The translations under genes were made by a program, and so were the position numbers. Source: Desulfobacula sp. (GTDB lineage Bacteria > Desulfobacterota > Desulfobacteria > Desulfobacterales > Desulfobacteraceae). Taken from it: a stretch of 8,562 bases of DNA. Each line of letters starts with the position of its first letter. Within the stretch, counting starts at the first letter, position 1. The notes under the pieces were generated by a model. The model saw nothing but the letters and a program-made list of their open reading frames with translations. It ran no database searches and was not told the origin of the DNA. The DNA lies in assembly GCA_011390085.1 (NCBI GenBank), contig JAABTB010000074.1:1-8562 (forward strand), in the 5' to 3' direction. Shown piece by piece: positions 1 through 7,139 of the stretch.

Positions 1-280
1 CCTTTCCCAATAGAATGACCTGGGATTGCTTTTCCCCGGTCGGTTTTAGAAGAATGGGATTCATATCCACATGGGGAGCGATTTTGGCCGCTTCTGCCTG
101 GACAATCTGGGCCCGGCCCATTTCAAGTCCTTCGGGTGTAATTCCGGAATTGTTGGACATGTTCTGGGATTTAAAGGGTGCGATTTTATTCCCGCGATCT
201 GCCAGAGATCGGCAAAGAGCCGCCGCCACAATACTTTTTCCGACATCTGAGCCCGTCCCCAGTACAGCAATATTTTTCAT
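1..280 (-). CDS. cbiP: Cobyric acid synthase CbiP (CobQ), N-terminal part, cut by window edge
   Basis: This enzyme uses glutamine and ATP to amidate the b, d, e and g side chains of adenosylcobyrinic acid a,c-diamide, giving adenosylcobyric acid in the cytoplasm. I translated the 93 visible codons by hand. They begin [16 protein letters not shown], an ATP-binding P-loop of the dethiobiotin-synthetase-like type at residues 8-16. [10 protein letters not shown] (37-46), [13 protein letters not shown] (53-65) and [15 protein letters not shown] (73-87) follow, all hallmark stretches of the CobQ/CbiP N-terminal synthetase domain. The glutaminase domain would lie beyond the left edge. The ATG overlaps the TGA of the upstream cobO in an ATGA junction (277-280), and GGGGAT lies about 8 nt before it, so translation is probably coupled. 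Family assignment is near certain; the rest of the gene is not visible. Confidence 0.96.
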   Translation of the reverse strand, partial: MKNIAVLGTGSDVGKSIVAAALCRSLADRGNKIAPFKSQNMSNNSGITPEGLEMGRAQIVQAEAAKIAPHVDMNPILLKPTGEKQSQVILLGK

Positions 281-789
281 TTTTCAATCCCCACCCGGGC
301 CGTAACCCCTTTTTTATAATAATGCTTGATTTCCATCATTTCCGTCACAAGATCCGCTTTCTCCATAATGGCTGCCGTGGCGCCCCGGCCGGTGATGACC
401 AGCTCAACATGATCCGGCTTCAGGTCCATCAGATCCAGGATTTCTTTTTCCGATAGAATACGGCACATGACGGCCACGTTGCCTTCTTCGGCAATGACCA
501 GATCATATTTGCCGGTGATCAGGACCTCACACAATTTAAGATATCCGGCCCTCCCGGCAGCCATTTCTTCCTCTGACGGGTTACCTCGGACAAATTTACC
601 CATACCGAATTGTTCGATGGTAATATTCTCAAACCTGGATAAGGCTTTGATCTCGGAATATTCACCGTTTTTAAGAAACTGGGCAATATACACGTTCAGT
701 CCGGCACCGGCGGCTCTCAGGGCAAGACCCAAGCTTGCCGTGGTTTTTCCCTTTCCATTACCGGTATAGACCTGAATATAGCCTTTCAT
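277..789 (-). CDS. cobO: Corrinoid adenosyltransferase, CobO/CobA/BtuR family
   Basis: This enzyme transfers the 5'-deoxyadenosyl group of ATP to the reduced cobalt of a corrinoid, forming the Co-C bond. The protein is 170 aa, usual for the family or slightly short. A P-loop GNGKGKTT lies at residues 10-17 directly after the first strand (YIQVYTG). The family's C-terminal pattern is present as [21 protein letters not shown] and a final [10 protein letters not shown]. The usual Walker B-like LDE is here IAEEG (99-103), with Glu in place of Asp and Gly after it. The ATG at 789 is preceded by a good AGGGGA ribosome binding site about 8 nt away. Its 3' end overlaps cbiP (ATGA), and cbiH ends 31 nt upstream. 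Lying just before cbiP, it would adenosylate the a,c-diamide before amidation; a role in corrinoid salvage is also plausible. Confidence 0.95.
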   Translation of the reverse strand: MKGYIQVYTGNGKGKTTASLGLALRAAGAGLNVYIAQFLKNGEYSEIKALSRFENITIEQFGMGKFVRGNPSEEEMAAGRAGYLKLCEVLITGKYDLVIAEEGNVAVMCRILSEKEILDLMDLKPDHVELVITGRGATAAIMEKADLVTEMMEIKHYYKKGVTARVGIEK

Positions 790-820
790 ATCAAAATCCC
801 CTGCATAAGTTTGAATCCTT

Positions 821-1624
821 TTATATCCCGTATTTTTCCGAATACCCCCTGGGTGTAAACAGGAAATCCAGGTATTGGACCGAGGTGCTGGAACCGATAA
901 AAATTACTGTCTGCATGTTTACTTCAGCCGATTCCAATTGAACCAGGGGTGTAAAGGAAATTTTCTGATTTTCCCTCATGGCCCCCGTCACAACGGCCAC
1001 GGGGGTTGCCCCGTCCCTGTGTTCAAGAATGATCTCCTGGGCCCGCCTGAGCTGCCAGTCCCTTTTTTTGCTTTTCGGGTTGTAGATCACAATGACAAAG
1101 TCTGCCATGGCGGCGCAGGACAACCGTTTTTCAATGGTTTCCCAGGAAGTGAGCAGATCACTCAGGGAAATGGCTGCAAAATCATGGGTCAAGGGCGCAC
1201 CGGCCAGGGCGGCTCCTGCTGCCAGGGCCGGTATTCCCGGGACAATCTCAATATGGAGAAGGGATTCTCCGGTATCCTGATTTTTGGTGCTCTGATTTTT
1301 TTCACTCCCGGCCCTTGCAAGCCTTATCCCCCGGTTTTTGCAGATCTCAAAGACAAGCCCTGCCATGGCATAAATGCCGGGATCTCCACCGGACACAAGG
1401 GCGCAAGATTTTCCCGAAAGGGCTTTTTCGATGGCCTTTTCAACCCTTTCAACCTCTTTCATCATTCCCGTGGAAATGATTTCTTTGTCCTTGATGAGAT
1501 CTGCGATCATGTCCATATAGGTGGTATATCCAGCCACGCAATCCGCTTCCCGGATGACCTCAACGGCCCTTCCCGACATATGGGCTAAGCTTCCCGGCCC
1601 CGTTCCGATGATGTACAGTGTCAT
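821..1624 (-). CDS. cbiH: Cobalt-precorrin-3 C17-methyltransferase CbiH (CobJ), ring-contracting
   Basis: This SAM-dependent tetrapyrrole methylase methylates C17 and drives ring contraction of cobalt-factor III/precorrin-3 to cobalt-precorrin-4. The protein has 267 residues. The sequence shows GTGPGS at 7-12, CVAGYTTYMDMI at 29-40, LVSGGDPGIYAMAGLVFE at 76-93, IEIVPGIPALAAGAALAGAPLTHDFA from 125 (typical of the CbiH/CobJ branch) and FVIVIYNPKSKKR further on. An insertion of about 20 residues at 101-123, just before the VPG strand, contains a short tandem duplication and makes this region longer than I expect for the family. The ATG overlaps the TGA of cbiG (tcat at 1621-1624), and no strong ribosome binding site precedes it, so translational re-initiation is likely. 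It is separated from cobO by 31 nt. The assignment over other cobalamin methylases rests on the PAL-GAPLTHDF stretch. Confidence 0.94.
   Translation of the reverse strand: MTLYIIGTGPGSLAHMSGRAVEVIREADCVAGYTTYMDMIADLIKDKEIISTGMMKEVERVEKAIEKALSGKSCALVSGGDPGIYAMAGLVFEICKNRGIRLARAGSEKNQSTKNQDTGESLLHIEIVPGIPALAAGAALAGAPLTHDFAAISLSDLLTSWETIEKRLSCAAMADFVIVIYNPKSKKRDWQLRRAQEIILEHRDGATPVAVVTGAMRENQKISFTPLVQLESAEVNMQTVIFIGSSTSVQYLDFLFTPRGYSEKYGI
1271..1300 (-). repeat. 15-bp tandem duplication inside cbiH (KNQST/KNQDT)
   Basis: On the minus strand two adjacent 15-nt units, AAAAATCAGAGCACC and AAAAATCAGGATACC, match at 12 of 15 positions. They encode Lys-Asn-Gln-Ser-Thr then Lys-Asn-Gln-Asp-Thr, residues 109-118 of CbiH. 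The units keep the reading frame and lie in a polar, probably surface-exposed insertion between the GDPGIYAMAG helix and the VPG strand. A slippage or duplication origin is inference. Confidence 0.6.
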
Positions 1625-2685
1625 TTTTCTATTGCCACCGCAATGGTGACATCCTTGTTCTTCTTTTTTGTGATAATCAGGCGGCCATGGCCGGCCGACA
1701 GGATGGCCGAGGCCTCGGAAACGCTTTTAACACCCACATGTTTTTCAACCATGGGGGATGGGGTCTCAATGGAGGTTACGGAATTCAGCGCCTCCCTGGT
1801 ATGAAATTCCAGGGGCAGATTCATTTTTTCCGCAAGGGACAGAAGCCCCGGTTCGTTTTCTTTCAGATCAATGGTGGCAAGCCGTTTGATGCTGTGCATG
1901 GACAAATTTCCTTCCCTGAACACAAGGGCCAGGAAATCATAGATGTCCTCAACCTTGGTTCCCCTGTTACAACCGATTCCCACGCTTAATACCAGCGGTC
2001 TTAAGACTATGGTTTCACGTGAAACCGGTTCGGTCTCATGGGAACAGTAAATTTTTTCAAGGGATTGGCCATTTGGAAATCCTTTCACCAAGGGTATACC
2101 GTGCAGTTCATTTTCGATCAACCCCAGGGGATCATGGATATCAACGGCTTTTCCTGTTAGAAAGGCCATATTGATGCGCTTGATATTCCGGGGCGTTTCA
2201 ATATAAAAATTGTTTTCTTTTGCGATGACGTCGATGGCGGGCAGGCCGTTGGTATCTGTTGCCGTGGTAATAACGGGTCGCGAATGGAGGATTCCGGCAA
2301 TTCTATGCGTAAGGGCATTGGCACCGCCGATATGACCGGAAATAAGGCTGACAACATGGGTTCCGTTATCATCGACAACCACCACGGCCGGGTCAGTCAT
2401 TTTTGATTTCAGGAGAGGTGCGATGAGTCTTACGGCAATACCGGTGGAGAAGATGAAGACATGGCCGGAAAAATGATGAAACCGACGTTTGATTTCAAGA
2501 CCCAGCATGTCAAACCCGAAGATATTGCTTTCAGGAGCAATTTCTTGACCTACTGTATTGGATATAAACAATGTGGAATCCTGCACACTATTTTTAATCC
2601 TTAGTCCCAGGTCCCTCCCTTTAGGCGTAATAACCCAGACGGCAAGCCTGTCCGGCCCGGTGTTATTTAGCCGCTCGATATCCAT
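1621..2685 (-). CDS. cbiG: Cobalt-precorrin-5A hydrolase CbiG
   Basis: CbiG opens the delta-lactone of cobalt-precorrin-5A and releases the C20 fragment as acetaldehyde, a step specific to the anaerobic pathway. The protein has 354 residues and three regions. The N domain (about 15-140) has FSTGIAVRLIAPLLKSK at 79-95, DPAVVVVDDNG at 98-108 and the signature SLISGHIGGAN at 113-123. A middle domain runs to about 215. The C domain begins near 231 with LVLSVGIGCNRGT and contains GVKSVSEASAILSAG near 318-332. A parS-like palindrome encodes residues 221-225 (VSRET), exactly at the middle/C boundary. The gene overlaps cbiF by 23 nt at its start and cbiH by ATGA at its end. No strong ribosome binding site precedes the ATG, in keeping with coupling to cbiF translation. 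No better internal start was found. Confidence 0.95.
   Translation of the reverse strand: MDIERLNNTGPDRLAVWVITPKGRDLGLRIKNSVQDSTLFISNTVGQEIAPESNIFGFDMLGLEIKRRFHHFSGHVFIFSTGIAVRLIAPLLKSKMTDPAVVVVDDNGTHVVSLISGHIGGANALTHRIAGILHSRPVITTATDTNGLPAIDVIAKENNFYIETPRNIKRINMAFLTGKAVDIHDPLGLIENELHGIPLVKGFPNGQSLEKIYCSHETEPVSRETIVLRPLVLSVGIGCNRGTKVEDIYDFLALVFREGNLSMHSIKRLATIDLKENEPGLLSLAEKMNLPLEFHTREALNSVTSIETPSPMVEKHVGVKSVSEASAILSAGHGRLIITKKKNKDVTIAVAIEK
2011..2026. other. parS-like ParB-binding palindrome within cbiG
   Basis: The sequence GGTTTCACGTGAAACC is a perfect 16-bp palindrome. Its inner 14 bp are identical to the widely conserved bacterial parS consensus TGTTTCACGTGAAACA; only the two outermost bases differ, and symmetrically. 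It lies in the linker between the CbiG middle and C domains and reads Val-Ser-Arg-Glu-Thr. By uniform base odds, an exact 14-bp match in a window this size is expected about 3 times in 100,000. ParB binding is inferred from the consensus and not shown. Confidence 0.8.
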
Positions 2686-3442
2686 GGGAAAATCCGGAAT
2701 CGTATAATTTTGATGATATGATATGGCTGGGATCTAAGCTTGCTTCAACGGATTTGCCTGCAATAATAAGGGCATGCCTTGTAATCCGGTTTTCTTCGCA
2801 GGTTTTTACAAGCCGGTCTATCCTGGTATAAATGATTTTTTCGTCGGGATGGCTGACCTTAAAGGCCACGGCACAGATGCTGTCTTTCCCGTAATGGGTT
2901 TCCAGGATACTCTGAACCCGCTGGATCTGGCCCAGGCTAAGATAAATGGCCAGGGCGGACCGGTGAGCCGCCAATTTGTCAAGGTCTTCTGCATCCGGGA
3001 CCGGGGTTCGGCCCGAAATCCGGGTCAGAATAAGGGTCTGGGTTTCCTCAGGGAGGGTATATTCCATCCGCATTTTTGCCGATGCGGCAAAGGCGGCCGT
3101 GACCCCGGGGATGACCTCATAGGGGATATTCAATGCCTGAAGCTCCCGCATCTGTTCAAAGATGGCGCCATACAAAGCCGGATCTCCGGTATGAAGCCGA
3201 ACCACCTTTTTCCCCATGGAAAATGACAGTTGGATGGTGTCAATGATCTGGGCCAAATCCATATTTTCGCTGGAAAGCGTCTTTGTTTTTTCTCCTTTCC
3301 AGCACAACACCGCCTCGGGCACAAGGGAGCCCGCATAAATGATAAGGTCCGCCGATCCCAGGGCCTTCATGGCCCTAACCGTTATCAGTTCCGGATCTCC
3401 GGGGCCTGCCCCGGCAAAAATGACCTTGTTTGTATCTTCCAT
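2663..3442 (-). CDS. cbiF: Cobalt-precorrin-4 C11-methyltransferase CbiF (CobM)
   Basis: This SAM-dependent methylase methylates C11 of cobalt-precorrin-4 to give cobalt-precorrin-5A, the substrate of CbiG encoded next. The protein has 259 residues, normal for the family. Motifs in order are FAGAGPGDPELIT (9-21, SAM-binding loop), YAGSLVP (36-42, diagnostic of CbiF/CobM), RLHTGDPALYGA (82-93), EVIPGVTAAFAAS (109-121) and LTRISGRTPVP (139-149, also typical of this branch). The ATG at 3442 has AAGGGA about 10 nt upstream and lies 13 nt after the cbiET stop. The 3' end overlaps cbiG by 23 nt. The CbiF-then-CbiG order matches their consecutive reactions. There is no sign of truncation or loss of active-site motifs. 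Confidence 0.96.
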   Translation of the reverse strand: MEDTNKVIFAGAGPGDPELITVRAMKALGSADLIIYAGSLVPEAVLCWKGEKTKTLSSENMDLAQIIDTIQLSFSMGKKVVRLHTGDPALYGAIFEQMRELQALNIPYEVIPGVTAAFAASAKMRMEYTLPEETQTLILTRISGRTPVPDAEDLDKLAAHRSALAIYLSLGQIQRVQSILETHYGKDSICAVAFKVSHPDEKIIYTRIDRLVKTCEENRITRHALIIAGKSVEASLDPSHIISSKLYDSGFSHGYRAAK

Positions 3443-3455
3443 GAATGAATTCCCT

Positions 3456-4703
3456 TTATCCTTTCTTAACGCCTGAAATGATCCAGACCGGATTTACGGC
3501 TTCCAACCTATCCCCATAGGGCATGGTTTTTGATCGGGACACCTGGATCTGGACCACCTCGGTTGAAAATCCATGTTTTTCAAGACAGGCCAATGTGGTT
3601 GCAATGGTTTGCAAAAGAACAGTATTGACGACGATCCTGCCGAATGGCGCAAGTTTTTCACAACACACATCCATGATCCCGGCCATATTTTTACCACCAC
3701 CACCGATAAAGATCCTGTCCGGAGTTTTGAAATCTTCGGTCCCATCCGGGAATTCGGCATTGACCACTTTTACGTTGGAACAATTAAAATTTTTGATATT
3801 GTGAACCAGATCCGAAATCCGGCCCGGATGTTTTTCAACGGCATAGACAAGGCCCCAGGGAATCAGAAAGGAGGCCTCGATTCCGACGGACCCGGAACCC
3901 GAGCCGATATCCCACAAGACATGATTTTTTTTGATGAGTTTCAATTTGGAAAGCGTGACGCACCGGATTTCAGATTTGGTGATAAGGCCTTTAGAATGCG
4001 TGAACAGGGAATCGTCCATGCCGATATATGTTTCCCGTGAAACAGCCGGGCTTTTTTGTGAACGCCGCTTTAAAAGAATAACAATATTGGGGTCTTGAAA
4101 GGTCTGCCGCCTCACAAGATCCATATTGTCAAACCAAGACATTTTTTCCTGATCCCCGCCCCCCAGGTTTTCCAGGACGCAGAGCCTGAAACCATGGATC
4201 CCATCCTGAATACACCTTTCTGCAATTATCCCCGGATGCATTTCAGGAGAGGTCAAAAAGGCAATTTTATTTTCATTGGAAAATCTGGAAAAGGAAAGGG
4301 TCTCACTCTCTTTTTTGCCGTGAAGGCTGATAACCAAGGCATCATGCCAGGGCTCTTTAATGGCCGCAAAGGCGGCAGACACCGAAGATATATTGGAGTG
4401 GATATTCAATTGGGCCTTGTCAAAATAGTGAATCAGGGTGGACCCGATCCCATAAAAAAGAGGATCTCCCGAGGCCAGGACAACAATCTTATTTTGGCCC
4501 ATTTTTTCCCGGATCGCCTCAACGACTATGGCAATGGGGCCCTTTATCGGAATTTTCTGTTTGCCCAGGTCATCAAACCATTTGAGATAACGGTCTCCGC
4601 CCACAAGAACATCACAGGCCCGGATCAGGTCAAGGTGTTTTGGGGTCAGATCCTCCCTCCCAAGACCGATTCCGATAATATCTATTGCATTCATATCATG
4701 CAT
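3456..4703 (-). CDS. cbiET: Fused CbiE-CbiT, cobalt-precorrin-6B/7 C5,C15-methyltransferase and C12 decarboxylase (CobL type)
   Basis: This fused enzyme methylates C5 (CbiE half) and methylates C15 with decarboxylation of the C12 acetate (CbiT half), giving cobalt-precorrin-8. The protein is 415 aa, the usual CobL size. CbiE spans about 1-212, with IIGIGLGREDLTPKHL near the N terminus and VLASGDPLFYGIG at 75-87. CbiT spans about 228-415, with FTHSKGLITKSEIR (234-247) and the class I methyltransferase SAM motif WDIGSGSGSVGIE (264-276). IFIGGGGKNM follows further on. The linker carries a parS-like site that encodes VSRET at 221-225. The start is taken at 4703, 12 nt after the cbiL stop; an in-frame ATG at 4694 is an alternative. 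A seven-codon frame (4719-4696) bridges cbiL and this gene and could carry ribosomes across. In the CbiE half the usual GPG of the first loop is GLG. Confidence 0.95.
   Translation of the reverse strand: MHDMNAIDIIGIGLGREDLTPKHLDLIRACDVLVGGDRYLKWFDDLGKQKIPIKGPIAIVVEAIREKMGQNKIVVLASGDPLFYGIGSTLIHYFDKAQLNIHSNISSVSAAFAAIKEPWHDALVISLHGKKESETLSFSRFSNENKIAFLTSPEMHPGIIAERCIQDGIHGFRLCVLENLGGGDQEKMSWFDNMDLVRRQTFQDPNIVILLKRRSQKSPAVSRETYIGMDDSLFTHSKGLITKSEIRCVTLSKLKLIKKNHVLWDIGSGSGSVGIEASFLIPWGLVYAVEKHPGRISDLVHNIKNFNCSNVKVVNAEFPDGTEDFKTPDRIFIGGGGKNMAGIMDVCCEKLAPFGRIVVNTVLLQTIATTLACLEKHGFSTEVVQIQVSRSKTMPYGDRLEAVNPVWIISGVKKG
4029..4044. other. parS-like ParB-binding palindrome within cbiET
   Basis: The sequence TGTTTCCCGTGAAACA matches parS TGTTTCACGTGAAACA at 15 of 16 positions; the only difference is C for A at position 7. 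It lies in the linker joining the CbiE and CbiT halves and encodes Val-Ser-Arg-Glu-Thr on the minus strand, the same pentapeptide and codon phase as the site in cbiG. The single change also moves it slightly toward the Noc-binding sequence of Firmicutes, but the flanking bases are those of parS. ParB binding is inferred. Confidence 0.7.
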
Positions 4704-4715
4704 CCGAAAATTCTT

Positions 4716-5420
4716 TCATTTTGAGGCGAGTATCAAGGTCCAGTAATCCGGCTCCCTGTTTTCAAGATCGCAGATATCACGGATGATCTCTTCCTTGTCA
4801 CGGCCGCATTTTGCCACACCCACGCTTTTTTTGTAAAGGCCTGTGTCCTTTAAGGCCTGGTTGATATCCTTGATATTTTTATAGGCCTTTACAATGGCCA
4901 CATTTTCCACACCGTCCACATTCCTGATCCGGTCCCCGCCGAAAGCGCCTGAGGTTACCAGCAAAGATTCTTCTCCTTCCACCAGTATCCGGTTCAACCG
5001 GGCAGAGGCGGCATGAAAGGATGTGATCCCGGGAATGGTTTCGATATCCGCCTCGGGCATGACACAGCTCATTTTTTTGAGGATATACCCGAAAGTGGAA
5101 TAGGTCGTGGGGTCTCCCAGGGTCAGGAATACCGCATTCAGGCCTTGTTTCAGAGTATCGGCAATGATCTGCGCATTTTCAATCCAGGCCGCTTCAACGG
5201 TCCGGACATCTTTGGTCATGGGGAAGGATAGGATGTTTACGGGGACGTCGGTGGAAATATAGGGGGCAGCGATTTCAACGGCAAGGCTGTATGCATTCTT
5301 GGAGGATGCCGCCGTAAAAATCACGTCAGCGGTTTTAATGACCCGGACTGCTTTCATGGTTAAGAGTTCTGGGTCGCCGGGGCCGACACCCACCCCGAAA
5401 AGTTTTCCGGTTTTATTCAT
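4716..5420 (-). CDS. cbiL: Cobalt-precorrin-2 C20-methyltransferase CbiL (CobI)
   Basis: This SAM-dependent methylase methylates C20 of cobalt-precorrin-2 (cobalt-factor II), the first committed methylation of the corrin branch. The protein has 234 residues, normal for the family. Diagnostic stretches are GVGVGPGDPELLTMKA (9-24, SAM loop), LSFPMTKD (64-71), LTLGDPTTYSTF (99-110; the TTYSTF after GDP marks the CbiL/CobI branch) and IPGITSFHAASARL (129-142). The start ATG overlaps the TGA of the binding-protein gene (5417-5420), and AAGGAA lies about 6 nt upstream, so coupled and independent initiation are both possible. It is the first ring-modifying gene of the operon, directly after the transporter genes. 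I am confident of the branch assignment; whether it prefers the cobalt or metal-free substrate is inferred from CbiG being present. Confidence 0.95.
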   Translation of the reverse strand: MNKTGKLFGVGVGPGDPELLTMKAVRVIKTADVIFTAASSKNAYSLAVEIAAPYISTDVPVNILSFPMTKDVRTVEAAWIENAQIIADTLKQGLNAVFLTLGDPTTYSTFGYILKKMSCVMPEADIETIPGITSFHAASARLNRILVEGEESLLVTSGAFGGDRIRNVDGVENVAIVKAYKNIKDINQALKDTGLYKKSVGVAKCGRDKEEIIRDICDLENREPDYWTLILASK

Positions 5421-6379
5421 TCCATTTCCTTATTCAAATTTTTTTCAGTGAAAATATCGGGATAAAGTATTCTTCCAACGGTGACCATGCCTTGATAAAG
5501 CCTTGGAACCGGCCTGGAGATGATATTTTCATCGATCAGATAGATCTGGTTATCTTTTACGGCTTTAATGATATTAAAGCCGGGCTCGTTTTTAATCGTT
5601 TCGATGCTTACGGAATTCATGATGCCTTGCTGAGATAGGAATACATCAATTTCCAAGGCTTTTGAAAGCAACTGCTCCTTACCGTAAACGGCAATGTTGG
5701 TATCCCTTGATGCAAGGGCATCCGAGGCAATATTGACGCCGCCGGCGGTTTCAAGAACAAAGATGGGCATGGCGCCTTTGGTAAAGGTTTTCATCTTGGT
5801 ATGGATGGCTTCAAAATAGACCTTTTTCTTAGAATGAAGATCCTGGGTTAAAGACCGGATATAATCTGTTTTGTCTTTGAATTCCCGGACCATTCGTTCC
5901 GCAGACTCGCTCTTTCCGGTCAAAAGGCCCAGCTTTCGCCAGTAACCAAACATCTCGTCAACATTGGAGGGTTGGAGAGAAACAACCGTGATGCCTGATT
6001 TTTCAAGCTGTTGGATCAATTTCGGATAGCCGTTGTCAATCATGGGCCGGATGAGAACCAGATCCGGTGAAAAGGCCAGAAATTTCTCAGGATCATCATG
6101 ATAGGAAAATTTTTGTTTTTCGGCAACCTTCGACGGATAGGCGTCGTTTATGGAAACGCCCAGGATCTGTTCGTCAAGGCCGAGATAATAGAGGTTTTCC
6201 GTGTGAGCCCCATATAAGGAAATAATGCGCTGAAACGGTTTGTCAAAAACGATTTGACGGTTGCCGTCATCCGTCAGCGTCATGGCCGGACAGACCCCGG
6301 CAAAAATGGAAAGAATTAGAAAACCCGCTCCTGCTATGAGATTAATGAATCGGATAATACACCTGCTTGGCTTGAACAT
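5417..6379 (-). CDS. Periplasmic binding protein of corrinoid-type ABC transporter (BtuF/FecB-like)
   Basis: This is the solute-capturing component that would hand a corrinoid (or possibly another metal chelate) to the membrane complex encoded just upstream. The protein is 320 aa. A signal peptide covers about 1-32: basic MFKPSRCIIR, a hydrophobic core, then GVCPA, with cleavage likely after Ala32. Cys30 is not in a canonical lipobox, because Val sits at -1, so a lipoprotein is less likely. The mature protein shows the helical-backbone (class III/TroA-like) binding fold: FQRIISLYGAHTENLYYLGL, ILGVSINDAYP, FLAFSPDLVLI and LLTGKSESAERMV. Its start overlaps the ATPase gene by 38 nt and its end overlaps cbiL by ATGA. 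Substrate specificity is inferred from the riboswitch and the cbi genes. Cobalamin, cobinamide or an incomplete corrinoid are all possible. Confidence 0.88.
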   Translation of the reverse strand: MFKPSRCIIRFINLIAGAGFLILSIFAGVCPAMTLTDDGNRQIVFDKPFQRIISLYGAHTENLYYLGLDEQILGVSINDAYPSKVAEKQKFSYHDDPEKFLAFSPDLVLIRPMIDNGYPKLIQQLEKSGITVVSLQPSNVDEMFGYWRKLGLLTGKSESAERMVREFKDKTDYIRSLTQDLHSKKKVYFEAIHTKMKTFTKGAMPIFVLETAGGVNIASDALASRDTNIAVYGKEQLLSKALEIDVFLSQQGIMNSVSIETIKNEPGFNIIKAVKDNQIYLIDENIISRPVPRLYQGMVTVGRILYPDIFTEKNLNKEME

Positions 6380-7133
6380 GTTGGTTATACTCTACAATGG
6401 AATTCACCTCAAAGACCTCTTTTATGGTTTCTTCCGTCAAAACCGCTGCTGAATTTCCAAAGGCCAGAATTTTTCCGTTTTTCAAAACAAGAATGTCATC
6501 GGACCAGGTGGAGGCCAGGTTCAAATCATGGAACACAGAGATCACCAGCTTGTTTTTTTCTTTAACGGAATTCTTGACCAAATGAAGCATATCCAGGGTA
6601 TGGCGGATATCCATATTGGAAAAGGCCTCATCCAGGAGAAGAATGGGTGTGTCCTGGCACAGTGCCCTGGCAAATACACACCGTTGCCTTTCCCCTCCCG
6701 AAAGCTCATTGATTTTTCGATCCTGCAGATGACGCATGCCGCAGGTCTCCATAACGGTCTCGGCCCTGTTAAGATCCGCCGCCGAAGGAGGAGAAAATCT
6801 TGGGATATAGGGATGACGGCCCATCAAAACGATATCTTTTACAGAGAAAGGAAAATTGACGGCATGGTCCTGGGAAACGACTGAAATAAGCCTAGCCAGG
6901 GCTTTTTTTGAAAAAGAAAATACCGGGGTCCCATCAATTTCCACAGCCCCGGACAGGGGTTTCAAAAAACCGGAAATCAAGTCCAGAAGTGTGGTTTTAC
7001 CGCTTCCATTGGGGCCGATGACGGAATAAAAAGCGCCGGCTGCAAAAGACCCCATGAAATCCTTGATAATCATGCCGGCAGGGCTGGAATCGGTATCATA
7101 GGAAAAGGATATATGATTGAGGGAAATTTTCAT
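6342..7133 (-). CDS. ABC transporter ATP-binding protein, FepC/BtuD-like
   Basis: This cytoplasmic ATPase powers import by the permease encoded upstream. The protein has 263 residues and is complete. Walker A GPNGSGKTT is at 40-48, the Q-loop glutamine at 88 (VVSQDHAVNFPFSVKDIVLMGRHPY, a stretch typical of iron-chelate/B12 importers), the signature LSGGERQR at 144-151, Walker B PILLLDEA at 163-170 with catalytic Glu169, D-loop SNMD, and the switch His202 in VFHDLN. Alanine follows the DE where most relatives have proline. The ATG at 7133 lies 6 nt after the permease stop, and that TAG is part of the Shine-Dalgarno stretch (ATAGGGTG). The 3' end overlaps the binding-protein gene by 38 nt. The substrate is inferred from context to be a corrinoid. 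Confidence 0.93.
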   Translation of the reverse strand: MKISLNHISFSYDTDSSPAGMIIKDFMGSFAAGAFYSVIGPNGSGKTTLLDLISGFLKPLSGAVEIDGTPVFSFSKKALARLISVVSQDHAVNFPFSVKDIVLMGRHPYIPRFSPPSAADLNRAETVMETCGMRHLQDRKINELSGGERQRCVFARALCQDTPILLLDEAFSNMDIRHTLDMLHLVKNSVKEKNKLVISVFHDLNLASTWSDDILVLKNGKILAFGNSAAVLTEETIKEVFEVNSIVEYNQHVQAKQVYYPIH

Positions 7134-7139
7134 AACACC

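Noticed and set aside
61..270. A minus-strand open frame of 69 codons at the left edge
   Set aside because: It is in a different frame from cbiP. The hand translation from position 280 gives the P-loop and other CbiP motifs, so this frame is a shadow.
875..1588. A 237-codon open frame on the plus strand
   Set aside because: It is fully antisense to cbiH, whose protein carries clear methylase motifs. The plus-strand translation is rich in Gly, His and Phe, with no recognisable domain and no ribosome binding site.
1682..1693. Palindrome CGGCCATGGCCG in cbiG
   Set aside because: It is short and GC-rich, occurs once, and is explained by the codons of the AGHGR stretch of CbiG. There is no regulatory context.
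4029..4044. A Noc-type nucleoid occlusion site
   Set aside because: The C at position 7 resembles the Noc site, but the second half GTGAAACA and the outer bases are those of parS. Noc is known from Firmicutes, while the gene content here suggests a different phylum.
4095..4724. A 209-codon open frame on the plus strand
   Set aside because: It is antisense to the CbiE half of cbiET. Its composition is that of a mirrored coding sequence and no family motif is visible.
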